From UBA1268 sp002694955 (GTDB taxonomy: Bacteria > Planctomycetota > Planctomycetia > Pirellulales > UBA1268): a stretch of DNA of 64,000 bases. A program made the translations under genes and the position numbers. Below the pieces are notes generated by a model. That model did no database searches, was not told where the DNA came from, and saw nothing but the letters and a program-made list of their open reading frames with translations. The stretch is taken from assembly GCA_028066355.1 (NCBI GenBank), contig JALCBP010000002.1:78627-142626 (forward strand), written 5' to 3'. This document shows, in pieces, positions 1 to 9,512 of this stretch (position 1 is its first letter; each line of letters opens with the position of its first letter).

Positions 1-116
1 ACGTTTGCCACATACGCAGCATGATGTTTGTCGTGGTGGATTTCCATTGTGCGAGCATCGATGTGAGGCTCAAGTGCGTCGAAGGAGTAGGGCAGTGGGG
101 GAAGCGTGTAAGCCAT
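1..116 (-). CDS. Superoxide dismutase (Mn/Fe family), N-terminal part
   Basis: The gene is cut by the left edge, so only the first 38 codons are visible. The reading starts MAYTLPPLPYSFDALEPHID and continues with EIHHDKHHAAYVAN. This is the classic N-terminus of iron/manganese superoxide dismutases: the 'LPPLPY' opening, then the helix whose His (in the HHDKHH stretch) ligates the metal. These enzymes convert superoxide to oxygen and hydrogen peroxide in the cytoplasm. The ATG at 114-116 has a GGAGA ribosome site about nine bases upstream on the minus strand. Fe and Mn types cannot be told apart from this fragment. Confidence 0.9.
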   Translation of the reverse strand, partial: MAYTLPPLPYSFDALEPHIDARTMEIHHDKHHAAYVAN

Positions 117-387
117 GAATGTACGTCTCCGCGAAAAGCAAGTGCGTGTGTAAAAATTAGTCAAAATGTGACCAAGTAACTAGGAAGATCGTACCTGAGT
201 TGTTCAGAAGGGGCAAACGCTCCTAGGAAGCGTCACCTGTTTGAAACTCTGACGATCAGGAGAGGAAATACGATCCCGCAGAAGCCCGCGTTAAAACCAG
301 GAAAGCTCATCAAAAAAACCCCAAAAACCGAGAGAGTCAAAGAGAGTTTGTGATTGAACACAGTTACTTATCGCGAGGAGAACGTCC

Positions 388-1485
388 GTGACCCGACTAT
401 TCGGTCGTAGCCAACCACAGCGGCCGATCCCACCAATCTCAGCCAGTACCAGCAGGACAGAGCCGCACGAGGGGAGTGGAAATACCAGTTCCACCATCCC
501 GGAGACTTTACCAGCCCGATACAGGCACTTGGCTTCATTTGTACCGACCCGAGCAGTCTCTTTAACCCTTGTCGCGGTAATCCAACTCTGCGCACTCTCG
601 TTTGCACTTGCTCCTTGCTTGGGCCGTGAATTTGCAGGCTACGAATTCGTACCGAATGGCGGCACATACAGCCTAAGCGTTGACATCCTGCGGGGCGGGT
701 TTGGTCTTCAAGGACAGGCCAACCTGGCAGGCTGGATCACACAGACATTTCTTTTGCTTGCGACTGGCACAGCTTTGATTCTTCGAGCCCTTCAACGCAA
801 TCGATGCGACACGTCGAAGCCAAGTTTCCGGCTATGGGGAATTTTGGCGATCGTCTGGATGAGTGCATCATTAGCAACAACCCTACCCATTGGCCCAGCG
901 GTTGCGGCAGCGTTGCTTCAGATAACAAATACACCTTTTGGACCACAGGGCCTTGGATGGTGGGTTACCTTTGGCTCTTTTTGTATCTGCATTTCAGTCC
1001 TTGGAACGTTTTTCAGGCTTCATGAACGGCTCGCCTCCTTGATGGCACTGACACCAGGACTTCTTTTATGGTGTGCTTCAACCTCCTGTGTCTGGTTTTC
1101 CGCAAACGACCCTCGCCTTCTTCTTCTCGCAAATGCAACATGGCTTGCAGGCAGTGGCTTTATTTTGTTTACCATGATGCTGGCCGTTCGCAGTAGCCTC
1201 CGAGAGATAGATGGCCTCTGCAAGCAGAAGAAGACACGAACACCGAAAAGCAAACGCCGGCTCGTCAACTCCGCTGCGGTATCTTCTTCAACGGATGACT
1301 CGCAACCAACGCCAACGACCGCCATTGATTTTGAAGAGATTCCGAGTCAGGCTTCCGCACATCAGCAGCCAGTGCATAACGATAATGAAATTGACCAAGG
1401 CAATGAAACCGCTAAGCAACGTCGGCTATCAAAGGCTGAACGTCGTCGACTTCGCAAACTCGCGAGGAACGGACGGGCTGCCTAG
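388..1485 (+). CDS. Polytopic membrane protein of unknown function
   Basis: 365 residues with a GTG start at 388, chosen because GAGGAG lies eight bases upstream. The N-terminal ~55 residues are polar and Pro/Ser-rich. About six hydrophobic segments follow between residues ~57 and ~270 (for example around LTLVAVIQLCALSFALAP and ATWLAGSGFILFTMMLAV). The C-terminal ~90 residues are cytosolic in character and end in a strongly basic tail (KAERRRLRKLARNGRAA). I do not recognise the family. It lies 53 bp upstream of gltX on the same strand and may share its transcript. The divergent gap 117-387 on its left presumably holds promoters for this gene and the dismutase, but I see no clear motif there. 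Confidence 0.75.
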   Translation: MTRLFGRSQPQRPIPPISASTSRTEPHEGSGNTSSTIPETLPARYRHLASFVPTRAVSLTLVAVIQLCALSFALAPCLGREFAGYEFVPNGGTYSLSVDILRGGFGLQGQANLAGWITQTFLLLATGTALILRALQRNRCDTSKPSFRLWGILAIVWMSASLATTLPIGPAVAAALLQITNTPFGPQGLGWWVTFGSFCICISVLGTFFRLHERLASLMALTPGLLLWCASTSCVWFSANDPRLLLLANATWLAGSGFILFTMMLAVRSSLREIDGLCKQKKTRTPKSKRRLVNSAAVSSSTDDSQPTPTTAIDFEEIPSQASAHQQPVHNDNEIDQGNETAKQRRLSKAERRRLRKLARNGRAA

Positions 1486-1538
1486 CGGCCCTTTGACGAA
1501 ATGCTCTCGTTCCCCGATAGTGTCTGCGGAGGTAACCC

Positions 1539-3098
1539 GTGACAGTTCGAACTCGTTTTGCACCAAGCCCCACTGGCTTTCTTCACATCGGCGGTGTTCG
1601 CACCGCATTATTCAACTGGCTGTTTGCACAACGCCACGGCGGCCAGTTTATTTTGCGGATCGATGACACCGATGAAATCCGTAATCTGGAAGATGCTCTG
1701 GAACCAATTCTCAAGGGCCTTGAGTGGCTTGGGATTACGTGGGATGAGGGCCCAGGAGTCGGAGGCGATCACGGTCCATATTTTCAGTCCCAACGTGCCG
1801 ACCGGTATGCAGCGGCGGCTGCACAACTTCTTGACAAAGGCTTTGCCTATCGGGACTTTGCGACCCCGGAGGAACTTGATGCAGAACGCAAAGAAGCGCA
1901 AGCCGCGGGTCGTCCGTTCCTGTACAGCCGAAGATTCGCTGCCTTTGATGAAAAAACTGCTGCACAGTTTGAAGCGGAAGGGCGTCGAGCCGTTGTCCGG
2001 CTCAAAATGCCCAGGGAAGGAGATCTCGTCATCAATGACAAGGTGCGTGGCCAAGTCACCTTTGCCTGGGAACGAGAACAAGATCACGTTATACAACGGG
2101 CTGATGGATCGTGTCTTTATCACCTCGCAACGGTTGTTGATGATCATGACATGCAGATTAGTCATGTGATTCGGGCAGAAGAACATCTCTCCAATACACC
2201 TCGCCAAGCCTTTATCTATCAAAGCCTCGGCTACGCATTGCCAACTTTTGCGCACCTACCCCTTGTTGCAGAACCTGGGAGCCGAACAAAACTCAGCAAA
2301 CGCAAACTTAGCAAATATCTCAAGAATCGTGACTTTGCTCAGGTTAATGAGCACGGCATGAAGATAGCCAGCCAGATTGGTCTTAAACCAGAGTCTGACA
2401 CATTCAACCCAGTTATTGTCGACTTCTATCGCGATGTTGGCTACTTACCATGGGCAATCGACAATTACCTGATGCTTCTTGGTTGGTCGCTGGATGATCA
2501 CACAGAGTTCTTCACACGCAGTCAACTCATGGAGAACTTTACACTCGATCGCGTGAATAGTTCACCAGCAAGTTTCGACCCAAAGAAGCTGTGGGCCGTT
2601 CAGGATCACTATATGCAGCAGCTCTCCACAGCCGAAAAGCTGGAGCTTATGATGCCATTTCTTATTCAGGCTGATCTGGTTTCCAAACCGATAACGGATG
2701 AGACGAAAGGCCTTGTTGCTCAGATCATTGAAGCAGCAGGTGACCGCTTGAAGGTTGCTGGTGACATTCTGACGTATGCGACTTTTTTCCTGATTGAAGA
2801 TTTGGTGTTAGATCCCTCAGCCGTGGCCAAACGATTGACGAAACCTGGAACTGCAGATTTGCTCACGCGTTTCATAGAACATGTGGAAGCAGCAGAGCCA
2901 TTCCATCCTGAAACACTCGAATCTGCCCTTAAGTCTGTGGTTGAAGATGCAGGAAAAAAGGTTGGTGACCTAATCCATCCTGTCCGCGTGGCAGTAACAG
3001 GGACGACTGTCGGCCCTGGGCTCTATGACTGCCTCGTCATCTTGGGTCGCAAAAAATCATTGGCTCGACTCCGTAACGCGCTTGAATTCTGTCAATAA
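1539..3098 (+). CDS. gltX: Glutamyl-tRNA synthetase
   Basis: Class I aminoacyl-tRNA synthetase that charges tRNA-Glu (possibly also tRNA-Gln in organisms using the amidotransferase route; I cannot tell which applies here). The 519 residues open with RFAPSPTGFLHIGGVRTAL, which carries the HIGH-like nucleotide-binding motif. The glutamate-site segment reads IDDTD, and a KLSKR motif (KMSKS equivalent) lies near residue 253. The C-terminal third is the helical anticodon-binding domain. The GTG at 1539 is supported by a GGAGG site at 1528-1532 and by the family's usual N-terminus. An insertion around residues 258-295 (KYLKNRDFAQ to FNPVIVDFYRDVG) is longer than in the E. coli enzyme. Confidence 0.96.
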   Translation: MTVRTRFAPSPTGFLHIGGVRTALFNWLFAQRHGGQFILRIDDTDEIRNLEDALEPILKGLEWLGITWDEGPGVGGDHGPYFQSQRADRYAAAAAQLLDKGFAYRDFATPEELDAERKEAQAAGRPFLYSRRFAAFDEKTAAQFEAEGRRAVVRLKMPREGDLVINDKVRGQVTFAWEREQDHVIQRADGSCLYHLATVVDDHDMQISHVIRAEEHLSNTPRQAFIYQSLGYALPTFAHLPLVAEPGSRTKLSKRKLSKYLKNRDFAQVNEHGMKIASQIGLKPESDTFNPVIVDFYRDVGYLPWAIDNYLMLLGWSLDDHTEFFTRSQLMENFTLDRVNSSPASFDPKKLWAVQDHYMQQLSTAEKLELMMPFLIQADLVSKPITDETKGLVAQIIEAAGDRLKVAGDILTYATFFLIEDLVLDPSAVAKRLTKPGTADLLTRFIEHVEAAEPFHPETLESALKSVVEDAGKKVGDLIHPVRVAVTGTTVGPGLYDCLVILGRKKSLARLRNALEFCQ

Positions 3099-3215
3099 CT
3101 AATTGCTCTAGTAGACGCGCGATACAGAGAACGGGTACAGTTCGGGTGCCATCTGGCTTGCTTAATTAAAAATCAGGCCTCTACACACAAATTTGACATT
3201 ATTAAGGAGATTTGA

Positions 3216-4118
3216 ATGCCGCTGCTTGTCGTTGGAAGTGTAGCCTTTGATTGCGTCGAAACCCCAACAGACAAGCGAGATGATGTTCTCGGAGGCTCTG
3301 CTGTATTTTTCTCGTACGCAGCAAGTTTTTTCTCACCTGTTCGCATGATCGGAGCAGTGGGTGAAGACTGGCCCGCAGAGCATACTTCTATGCTTGAACA
3401 AAAAGGGATCGATACGTCAGGAATTCAGATAATCCCCGGAGGTAAGACATTCCGATGGCGAGGCCGATACCTGCCAAACATGAATGATCGCGAAACCATC
3501 GAAGTGCATTTAAATGTGCTTGATGAATTTCAGCCAAAATTAGGAACATCCCATCAAGACTGCCGATTTCTTTTCCTCGGCAATGCCTCCCCTACGGTTC
3601 AACTCAACGTTCTCGAGCAAGCCAAGAATGCTGAATTAACTGTTGCGGACACCATGGATTTGTGGATCAACATTCAACGAGATGAACTTGGTGAACTACT
3701 GAAAAAAATTGATGGTCTTGTCCTCAATGACGCCGAAGCAAAACTACTTGCAGAGGATGAAAACCTTGTCCGAGCAGGTCACACCATACGGAAAATGGGG
3801 CCAAAATTTGTCGTCATTAAGAAAGGTGAACATGGAGCCATGTTCTTTAGTGAGCATGAGATGTATGTCATGCCTGCCTTTCCGACTGAAAAAGTGCTCG
3901 ACCCAACGGGCGCCGGGGATAGTTTTGCTGGAGGCATGATGGGGCATCTGGCCTCCATCGGCCGATTTGACCCTCAGGCATTGAAAGAGGCCCTTGCCTA
4001 CGGCACTGTTACTGCCAGCTTTACTGTTGAAGACTTTAGTCTTGACCGACTTGAAAAGCTTGATCGCTCAATGGTCGACCAGCGATTCAAAGAGTACCAG
4101 CAAATGCTTAGCTTTTGA
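3216..4118 (+). CDS. PfkB-family carbohydrate kinase
   Basis: 300-residue ribokinase-fold sugar kinase. The N-terminal glycine-rich strand is MPLLVVGSVAFDCVETP, followed by the GGSAVFFSYAAS substrate-side motif. The C-terminal PfkB signature DPTGAGDSFAGG (residues 229-240) carries the catalytic base Asp235 and the anion hole. The ATG has an AAGGAG site just upstream. The substrate cannot be read from sequence. Several kinases of this subfamily are annotated only as 'sugar kinase', and no carbohydrate genes adjoin it. It is a conceivable but unsupported candidate for the sugar-phosphorylation step missing from the fucose operon 30 kb away. Confidence 0.9.
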   Translation: MPLLVVGSVAFDCVETPTDKRDDVLGGSAVFFSYAASFFSPVRMIGAVGEDWPAEHTSMLEQKGIDTSGIQIIPGGKTFRWRGRYLPNMNDRETIEVHLNVLDEFQPKLGTSHQDCRFLFLGNASPTVQLNVLEQAKNAELTVADTMDLWINIQRDELGELLKKIDGLVLNDAEAKLLAEDENLVRAGHTIRKMGPKFVVIKKGEHGAMFFSEHEMYVMPAFPTEKVLDPTGAGDSFAGGMMGHLASIGRFDPQALKEALAYGTVTASFTVEDFSLDRLEKLDRSMVDQRFKEYQQMLSF

Positions 4119-4427
4119 CGATTCTGCGGCCGCACGACGGGAATCATGCCAACGCCAAGCTAGAATTCTCAGTTTTCCCACTTGCTAACCGAAGAATTTG
4201 CCGATACTATACGCATGTTCACCTTCTGCGAGCGGGGGTGATTGTGCGATGTGGTGTGTGCCCTTCGCTTGGTTGAGGCATGCGAATGCAAACCTAATTT
4301 GTTGCAAAGATTCAAAATTGACCTCTTATGGCGTAGCCGTTTTTTTGAGAATTGGTCACACTTTTGTCTCAATGCCTGTCGGATATGGTGGCATTTGCGC
4401 AAAAAGAATCGTTGAAAGGACTCGATA
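4119..4427 (+). other. Intergenic region upstream of recA
   Basis: About 310 bases between the PfkB kinase and recA. I see no convincing gene. A 76-codon open frame at 4198-4428 has no family resemblance and a composition unlike its neighbours. No LexA-type palindrome of the GAAC-N4-GTTC class is recognisable. It most likely carries the recA promoter. Confidence 0.4.
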
Positions 4428-5612
4428 ATGATTAGCGCAGTAAAACAATCATCCAAGATATCATCTGGAACGTCATCAACAAAAGAAGGAGCATCAGCAC
4501 GTATGGCCAAGACAAAGCAAACGAAAGAGAAGGCCGTAGCATCAAAATCCAGTAGTCGTTCATCAAAAAAGAAAGATGCGGCAAATTCAGCTGATGCATT
4601 CATCGATAAGAACCCCGTACTCAAGACAGCGGTTGCACAAATCGAAAAAGAGTTTGGCCAGGGCTCCATAATGCCGCTTGGTGCAGATTCAACGGTAACT
4701 GTTGCTGGTATTCCAAGCGGAAGCCTCTCCGTCGACTTAGCACTTGGTGGAAATGGATTTCCAAGAGGTCGTATTATCGAAGTCTTTGGTCCCGAGTCGA
4801 GTGGCAAAACCACTCTCGCACTTCACGCCGTGGCGGCAGCCCAAGCAAACGGCGGTGTTGCGGCATTTATCGACGCGGAACACGCACTCGATCCGAGCTG
4901 GGCAAAGAAACTTGGCATAACCCTTGAAACACTGCTCGTCAGCCAGCCTACCAGTGGTGAAGAAGCGATGAATATCACGGAGTTACTTATTAAATCGAAT
5001 GCGGTAGATGTCATTGTTGTTGATTCTGTTGCGGCCCTTGTACCTCAAAAAGAACTTGATGGAGAAATCGGTGATTCATTTGTGGGACTCCAGGCTCGAC
5101 TGATGAGTCAAGCGATGCGGAAACTGACAGGTGCAATCGCAAAAAGCAAAACATGCGTGATTTTTATTAATCAGATTCGAGAAAAAATTGGTGTCATGTT
5201 CGGCAGTCCAGAAACAACGCCGGGTGGACGAGCATTAAAGTTCTATTCATCATGTCGCATAGATGTCCGTCGAATTGGCGCACTCAAGGATGGTGAAAAC
5301 GTTGTTGGGCAACGAGTCCGTGTGAAAGTTGTCAAAAACAAGGTTGCCCCACCGTTCCGAATTGCAGAATTTGACATGATGCATGCTGATGGCATCAGTG
5401 CAGAAGGCGATCTGCTTGATCTCGGCCTGGCTGCCAAGTTAATTGAAAAATCAGGAACGTGGATCCGCTATAACGACTCACACCTGGGGCAGGGGCGTGA
5501 AAAAGCACGTCTCTATCTCAAAGAAAACCCAGATGTCGCCGAAGAAATCAGGCAGAAAATTATTGCAAGCCGAGAACCTCTCTTAGAAACCGAAAAGGAG
5601 GAGAAGGCGTAA
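4428..5612 (+). CDS. recA: Recombinase RecA
   Basis: RecA coats single-stranded DNA, drives homologous strand exchange and acts as SOS co-protease. The core starts near residue 60 (KNPVLKTAVAQIEKEFGQGS). It has a Walker A motif GPESSGKT at residues 121-128, a VIVVDSVAALVP Walker B segment, and the Gln/Arg-rich DNA-loop region QARLMSQAMRKL. The 394-residue length exceeds the usual ~350 because of an unusual ~55-residue Lys/Ser/Thr-rich N-terminal tail. The ATG at 4428 has a GAAAGGA site. An internal ATG at 4503 would remove 25 residues of that tail and cannot be excluded. A strong terminator follows. Confidence 0.97.
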   Translation: MISAVKQSSKISSGTSSTKEGASARMAKTKQTKEKAVASKSSSRSSKKKDAANSADAFIDKNPVLKTAVAQIEKEFGQGSIMPLGADSTVTVAGIPSGSLSVDLALGGNGFPRGRIIEVFGPESSGKTTLALHAVAAAQANGGVAAFIDAEHALDPSWAKKLGITLETLLVSQPTSGEEAMNITELLIKSNAVDVIVVDSVAALVPQKELDGEIGDSFVGLQARLMSQAMRKLTGAIAKSKTCVIFINQIREKIGVMFGSPETTPGGRALKFYSSCRIDVRRIGALKDGENVVGQRVRVKVVKNKVAPPFRIAEFDMMHADGISAEGDLLDLGLAAKLIEKSGTWIRYNDSHLGQGREKARLYLKENPDVAEEIRQKIIASREPLLETEKEEKA

Positions 5613-5679
5613 CTCGGAACACTATTCCTGCTTTAGCCGCGATGTAGACACTTTCGTTGATAAGCCTTGCCGCATAACT

Positions 5680-5711
5680 CCCTCAGGAGACTCTAACTCC
5701 TGAGGGTTTTT
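5680..5711 (+). terminator. Rho-independent terminator after recA
   Basis: A perfect 10-bp stem, CCCTCAGGAG (5680-5689) and CTCCTGAGGG (5697-5706), encloses a 7-base loop and is followed by TTTTT at 5707-5711. It lies 68 bases past the recA stop and separates recA from alaS. Confidence 0.93.
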
Positions 5712-5857
5712 GCATGGGAATACCTGACTTCTGACGCCAAGTACTCACAGTGCGAGCCAGCACGCGAGCAAAAACGACTAGACTGTATCACTTGCTGAGA
5801 GCATGTATAGTGCGACATGTCACCGACAATCCCGACACGTTCCGGAGCTAAAAACTG

Positions 5858-8494
5858 ATGAAGGCAGACGATCTTAGGGAAGCATATCTCGCCTTTTTTG
5901 AATCAAAAGGTTGCGTCCGCAGGCCGAGCGACGTGCTTGTTCCTCGATGGGATCCTTCCGTCTTATTTACACCAGCCGGCATGAATCAATTCAAGGATCA
6001 TTTTCTTGGTAAATGCAAACTTGACTTCACACGAGCAACATCCTGCCAAAAGTGCTTAAGGACAGGAGACATTGAAAATGTTGGGCGAACACCACGGCAC
6101 CACACCTTTTTCGAGATGCTGGGAAACTTCAGCTTTGGAGACTATTTCAAACGTGAGGCAATATTGTGGGCCTGGGAATTCCTCACAAGCCGCGATTGGT
6201 TAAACATCACTCCTGAGCTCCTTTCAGTAACAGTTTATGAAGACGACTCCGAAGCATACTGCATCTGGTCTGATGAAATCGGAGTACCATCAAGTCGTAT
6301 CACAAGAATGGGTGAAGCTGACAACTTCTGGCCTGCAAGTGCCCCTTCACAAGGTCCCGACGGCGTTTGCGGACCCTGCAGTGAAGTTTTCTACCGAATG
6401 CCCGATGGTAGTGAAGTTGAAATATGGAATCTGGTATTTACACAACACAACCGTATCGGCGATCCACCCGATAACCTTCGACCGCTTCCAAGCCGAAACA
6501 TAGACACAGGCATGGGACTCGAACGCACATGCGCGATGCTTCAGGGCGTTGACAGCAACTTTCACATCGATATTCTTCTTCCCATCGTTGAAACTGTTGC
6601 TGAGACCTGTAAGCAGAAGTATGTATCCAGCGATGACAATGGCCGACGGATACGGCGGATTACCGACCATGTTCGAGCCTGCACATTTGCTATTCATGAA
6701 AATGTGCTGCCGGGGAACAATGAAGAAAAGTACGTTATCAAACGACTTTTAAGGAGGGCGGTACTTGATGGCTGGCAAATGGGCATGCGAGATCCATTCC
6801 TTCACAAACTCCCTCCAGCAGTCATATCGCAAATGACACACTCGTATCCAGAGCTGGCTGAAACTGTTGATCATGTCACGAGCGTTATAAAACGTGAAGA
6901 AGAGTCGTTCCTGGCAACCATTGACGGTGGACTCACACGAATCAATAAACTGTTTGATGAAATTCAATCCTCCGGTGGTGGCTTGGTGGGGGGTGAGGAT
7001 GCTGCAGAACTCTATACAACATATGGCTTCCCTCCAGAACTTCTTGAAACGCTGGCAGCTGAAAGGAATTGTGCTTTTGATTGGGACGGTTTTCGAGATG
7101 CCATGGAAGCACATGGAAAGAAGTCTGGAGCTGGGACTCGCGGGGAAGTATTTGCCTCCGGACCGCTTGATGCTTTAAAGAAAGCAATGCATGGCTCAGA
7201 ATTCCTTGGATACGAATCCGTTAAGGTAAGCGGCAAACTTATTGGCATTATCGCGCAGAATCGGCTCTGTGAATCACTCACAGATTCAGACGCCATACCG
7301 ACTCCTATGGAGCATAAACCAGATCAACTCATCACACTCATTCTAGACAAAACCTGCTTCTATGGTGAATCCGGAGGACAGGTGGGCGACACTGGTTGGA
7401 TTGAAGGACCAAATGGAAAATTCGAAGTTTTCAACACACAACGAGAAGGTGATTTTTTTCTACACTGTGGTGTCCTGAGAGAAGGCTCGATCGATCTTGG
7501 ACAAGAGGTCAACGCTCATGTAGACGAATGTAGACGCCAAGCTATTCGTCGAGCCCACACGGCGACCCATCTTGTCCACGCTGCATTACAGCATTTCCTG
7601 GGCTCACACGCGGTACAGCAAGGATCCAAAGTTGACGCTGACCTGCTCCGATTTGATTTCAGTCATGCTTCGCCTGTTGGCAACGAAACACTCCAAGATA
7701 TCGAAGCTATGGTGAATGAGGGTACCTCGGAAGCAGTAGCAGTATCAGCTAACCTTTTGCCGCTGGAAGAAGCTCGGCACGCTGGAGCTATGATGCTTTT
7801 TGGCGAGAAGTACCCGGATGTTGTCCGCATGGTTTCTATAGACGGAATCAGTAAGGAACTCTGCGGAGGAACACATGTTGACAATACTGGTGAAATCGGC
7901 CTTGTAAAAATCATTCATGAAGAAAGTGTTTCGGCCGGCACACGACGAGTCGTAGCAATAACAGGACGCCGAGCTCTTGAACGGTTCCAACAGGCCGAAG
8001 CCACTCTTACAGACTTAGCAAACACGCTTAAGGTGCCAGTACCCGACCTTCCGAGCCGTCTCAACTCGTTAACCAAAGAACTCAAGGCCCTCAAACGCCA
8101 AGCTGCCACAAATAAACCTGATATTTCCATTGACGAGCTACTGAACTCCGCTGAGGAAGTCGATGGTGTTCGAATCGTGATAGCGGATACAAAAGGATGT
8201 GATGCAGCAGCGATGCGACAATGCATTGACCAACTCCGACGAAAGGCTAGTCCTATCGCCGTCCTTCTTGGGAGCACTGATAATGGAAAAGTCACGCTCG
8301 TGGCAGGGATTAGTCGTGAAGTGGAGTCAAAGGGAGTTTCAGCAGGCTCATGGATACGCGAACCGGCCTCTCTCGTGGGGGGCCGTGGTGGTGGACGTCC
8401 TGATCTAGCGCAGGCTGGAGGCAAACTTTCAGCAAAGCTACCCGAGGCGCTCGCTCGTGCTAAGCAGGAAATACGAAACTACCTCAAAAGCTAA
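5858..8494 (+). CDS. alaS: Alanyl-tRNA synthetase
   Basis: Class II synthetase charging tRNA-Ala, with a built-in editing domain. The 878 residues match the family length. The N-terminal catalytic domain opens MKADDLREAYLAFFESKGC and contains RWDPSVLFTPAGMNQFKDHF and the HHTFFEMLGNFSFGDYFK motif 2 region. The editing domain carries the zinc-binding HTATHLVHAAL (HxxxH) and CGGTHV motifs. The C-terminal DHHA1-type domain includes the glycine-rich GGRGGGRPDLAQAGG. ATG start at 5858 with GGAGC upstream. The 363 bases before it hold the recA terminator and presumably the alaS promoter. Confidence 0.97.
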   Translation: MKADDLREAYLAFFESKGCVRRPSDVLVPRWDPSVLFTPAGMNQFKDHFLGKCKLDFTRATSCQKCLRTGDIENVGRTPRHHTFFEMLGNFSFGDYFKREAILWAWEFLTSRDWLNITPELLSVTVYEDDSEAYCIWSDEIGVPSSRITRMGEADNFWPASAPSQGPDGVCGPCSEVFYRMPDGSEVEIWNLVFTQHNRIGDPPDNLRPLPSRNIDTGMGLERTCAMLQGVDSNFHIDILLPIVETVAETCKQKYVSSDDNGRRIRRITDHVRACTFAIHENVLPGNNEEKYVIKRLLRRAVLDGWQMGMRDPFLHKLPPAVISQMTHSYPELAETVDHVTSVIKREEESFLATIDGGLTRINKLFDEIQSSGGGLVGGEDAAELYTTYGFPPELLETLAAERNCAFDWDGFRDAMEAHGKKSGAGTRGEVFASGPLDALKKAMHGSEFLGYESVKVSGKLIGIIAQNRLCESLTDSDAIPTPMEHKPDQLITLILDKTCFYGESGGQVGDTGWIEGPNGKFEVFNTQREGDFFLHCGVLREGSIDLGQEVNAHVDECRRQAIRRAHTATHLVHAALQHFLGSHAVQQGSKVDADLLRFDFSHASPVGNETLQDIEAMVNEGTSEAVAVSANLLPLEEARHAGAMMLFGEKYPDVVRMVSIDGISKELCGGTHVDNTGEIGLVKIIHEESVSAGTRRVVAITGRRALERFQQAEATLTDLANTLKVPVPDLPSRLNSLTKELKALKRQAATNKPDISIDELLNSAEEVDGVRIVIADTKGCDAAAMRQCIDQLRRKASPIAVLLGSTDNGKVTLVAGISREVESKGVSAGSWIREPASLVGGRGGGRPDLAQAGGKLSAKLPEALARAKQEIRNYLKS

Positions 8495-8543
8495 GAGAGC
8501 TCCTGACCCTACAACGCATCCAGACTGCTGAGCAGCCCAAATT

Positions 8544-9074
8544 CTACTCCAGCAACTTTTCCACGGCTGCAATTGCCGAATCATAGTCTGGCTCTTCTGC
8601 AACCTCTGGAACTACTTGGGCATACTGAATAACACCATCGCTATCGAGAATAAAAACTGCCCTCGCAAGAATTTTCAACTCATCGATGAGCACACCCCAG
8701 TCTTTTCCGAAACTACGATCCATGTAGTCACTTCCATTTTTCATTGATTCAATCGCTTCCGCGCCACAGAAACGATTCATCGCAAACGGCAGGTCAAGGC
8801 TGACAGTCAAAGCAGAAACCTTGTCACCTAGCGAGGCCACTCGTGCATTGAAAGTTTTTGTTTGAACCTGACAGACTGGCGTGTCGAGGGAGGGGACAAC
8901 ACTCACAATAAGTGGCTTTCCCAAGAAATCGTCTCGTTTGACATGCTGCATGCCATCTGGGCCATAACAATGAAGATCAAAATTCGGGGCCTTCGCTCCA
9001 GGCGCTAATTCATCGCCAACAAGTGTTAACGGATTGCCTTTAAAAGTAACTGCGCCAGAGCGATGGTTCGTCAT
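8544..9074 (-). CDS. tpx: Thiol peroxidase (atypical 2-Cys peroxiredoxin Tpx)
   Basis: Reduces hydrogen and alkyl peroxides using thioredoxin. The 176 residues carry the Tpx signature PSLDTPVC with the peroxidatic Cys68. The resolving Cys103 sits in NRFCGAEAIE, at the spacing that defines Tpx. The start MTNHRSGAVTFKGNPLTL fits the family, and an AAGGAG-like site precedes the ATG. It is transcribed divergently from the small membrane protein/manA group. The divergent gap 9075-9250 is the probable promoter region. Confidence 0.95.
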   Translation of the reverse strand: MTNHRSGAVTFKGNPLTLVGDELAPGAKAPNFDLHCYGPDGMQHVKRDDFLGKPLIVSVVPSLDTPVCQVQTKTFNARVASLGDKVSALTVSLDLPFAMNRFCGAEAIESMKNGSDYMDRSFGKDWGVLIDELKILARAVFILDSDGVIQYAQVVPEVAEEPDYDSAIAAVEKLLE

Positions 9075-9250
9075 AGAGGACTCCTTAAGCTAAATTGAAG
9101 ATTGTTGGGACCTGAGTTTGAAGTATTGTCAGACATAGCCACGACACAACCCCACTCGGTAAACTAACGGGTGTTTCAGCATCGGCCGGCTATCGAGGTC
9201 GTATTTACACAAGCTTTCCACACTTCAACTTAACAAAGACAAACACTTCA

Positions 9251-9424
9251 GTGCTGCGACTTATCGGACAATCTGGCCAACGTCTTGGATTAATTCTTCC
9301 GGCATTTGCAATTATTCTTGAGCTCAACCATACAATTAGTCTCGGACAAATGCTGATAATGCTAGTTGCCTCCATTTGTCTTTTTGGAATCGGTCGAATT
9401 TTAGAGGGCTACGGACAAACATAG
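9251..9424 (+). CDS. Small membrane protein (57 residues)
   Basis: A 57-codon reading frame starts at GTG 9251 and stops at TAG 9422-9424. The product opens MLRLIGQSGQRLGLILPAFA and ends GRILEGYGQT. It has two hydrophobic stretches (LGLILPAFAIILEL and MLIMLVASICLFGIGRIL). The regular alternation of hydrophobic helices with polar ends, and its place in front of manA, suggest a real gene. From memory it resembles small planctomycete proteins ending in 'GRILEGY', but I could not check this. No ribosome site is obvious. The frame stays open upstream to about 9120 without an ATG, so the start is uncertain. Confidence 0.5.
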   Translation: MLRLIGQSGQRLGLILPAFAIILELNHTISLGQMLIMLVASICLFGIGRILEGYGQT

Positions 9425-9512
9425 ACCAAAGCCTTCTCGCAGCTAAGTGGCAATCGGTTCTACTGCCTACAACACTAACGCCCCCCTTCGCAACCCACTT
9501 TTGAAAACGCTC

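Noticed and set aside
1608..2255. 215-codon minus-strand open frame inside gltX
   Set aside because: It is antisense to a clear synthetase gene and has no ribosome site or recognisable domain; a coding shadow.
4198..4428. 76-codon frame ending at the recA start
   Set aside because: Composition (many Cys, Trp, His) and lack of any ribosome site make it unlikely to be coding.
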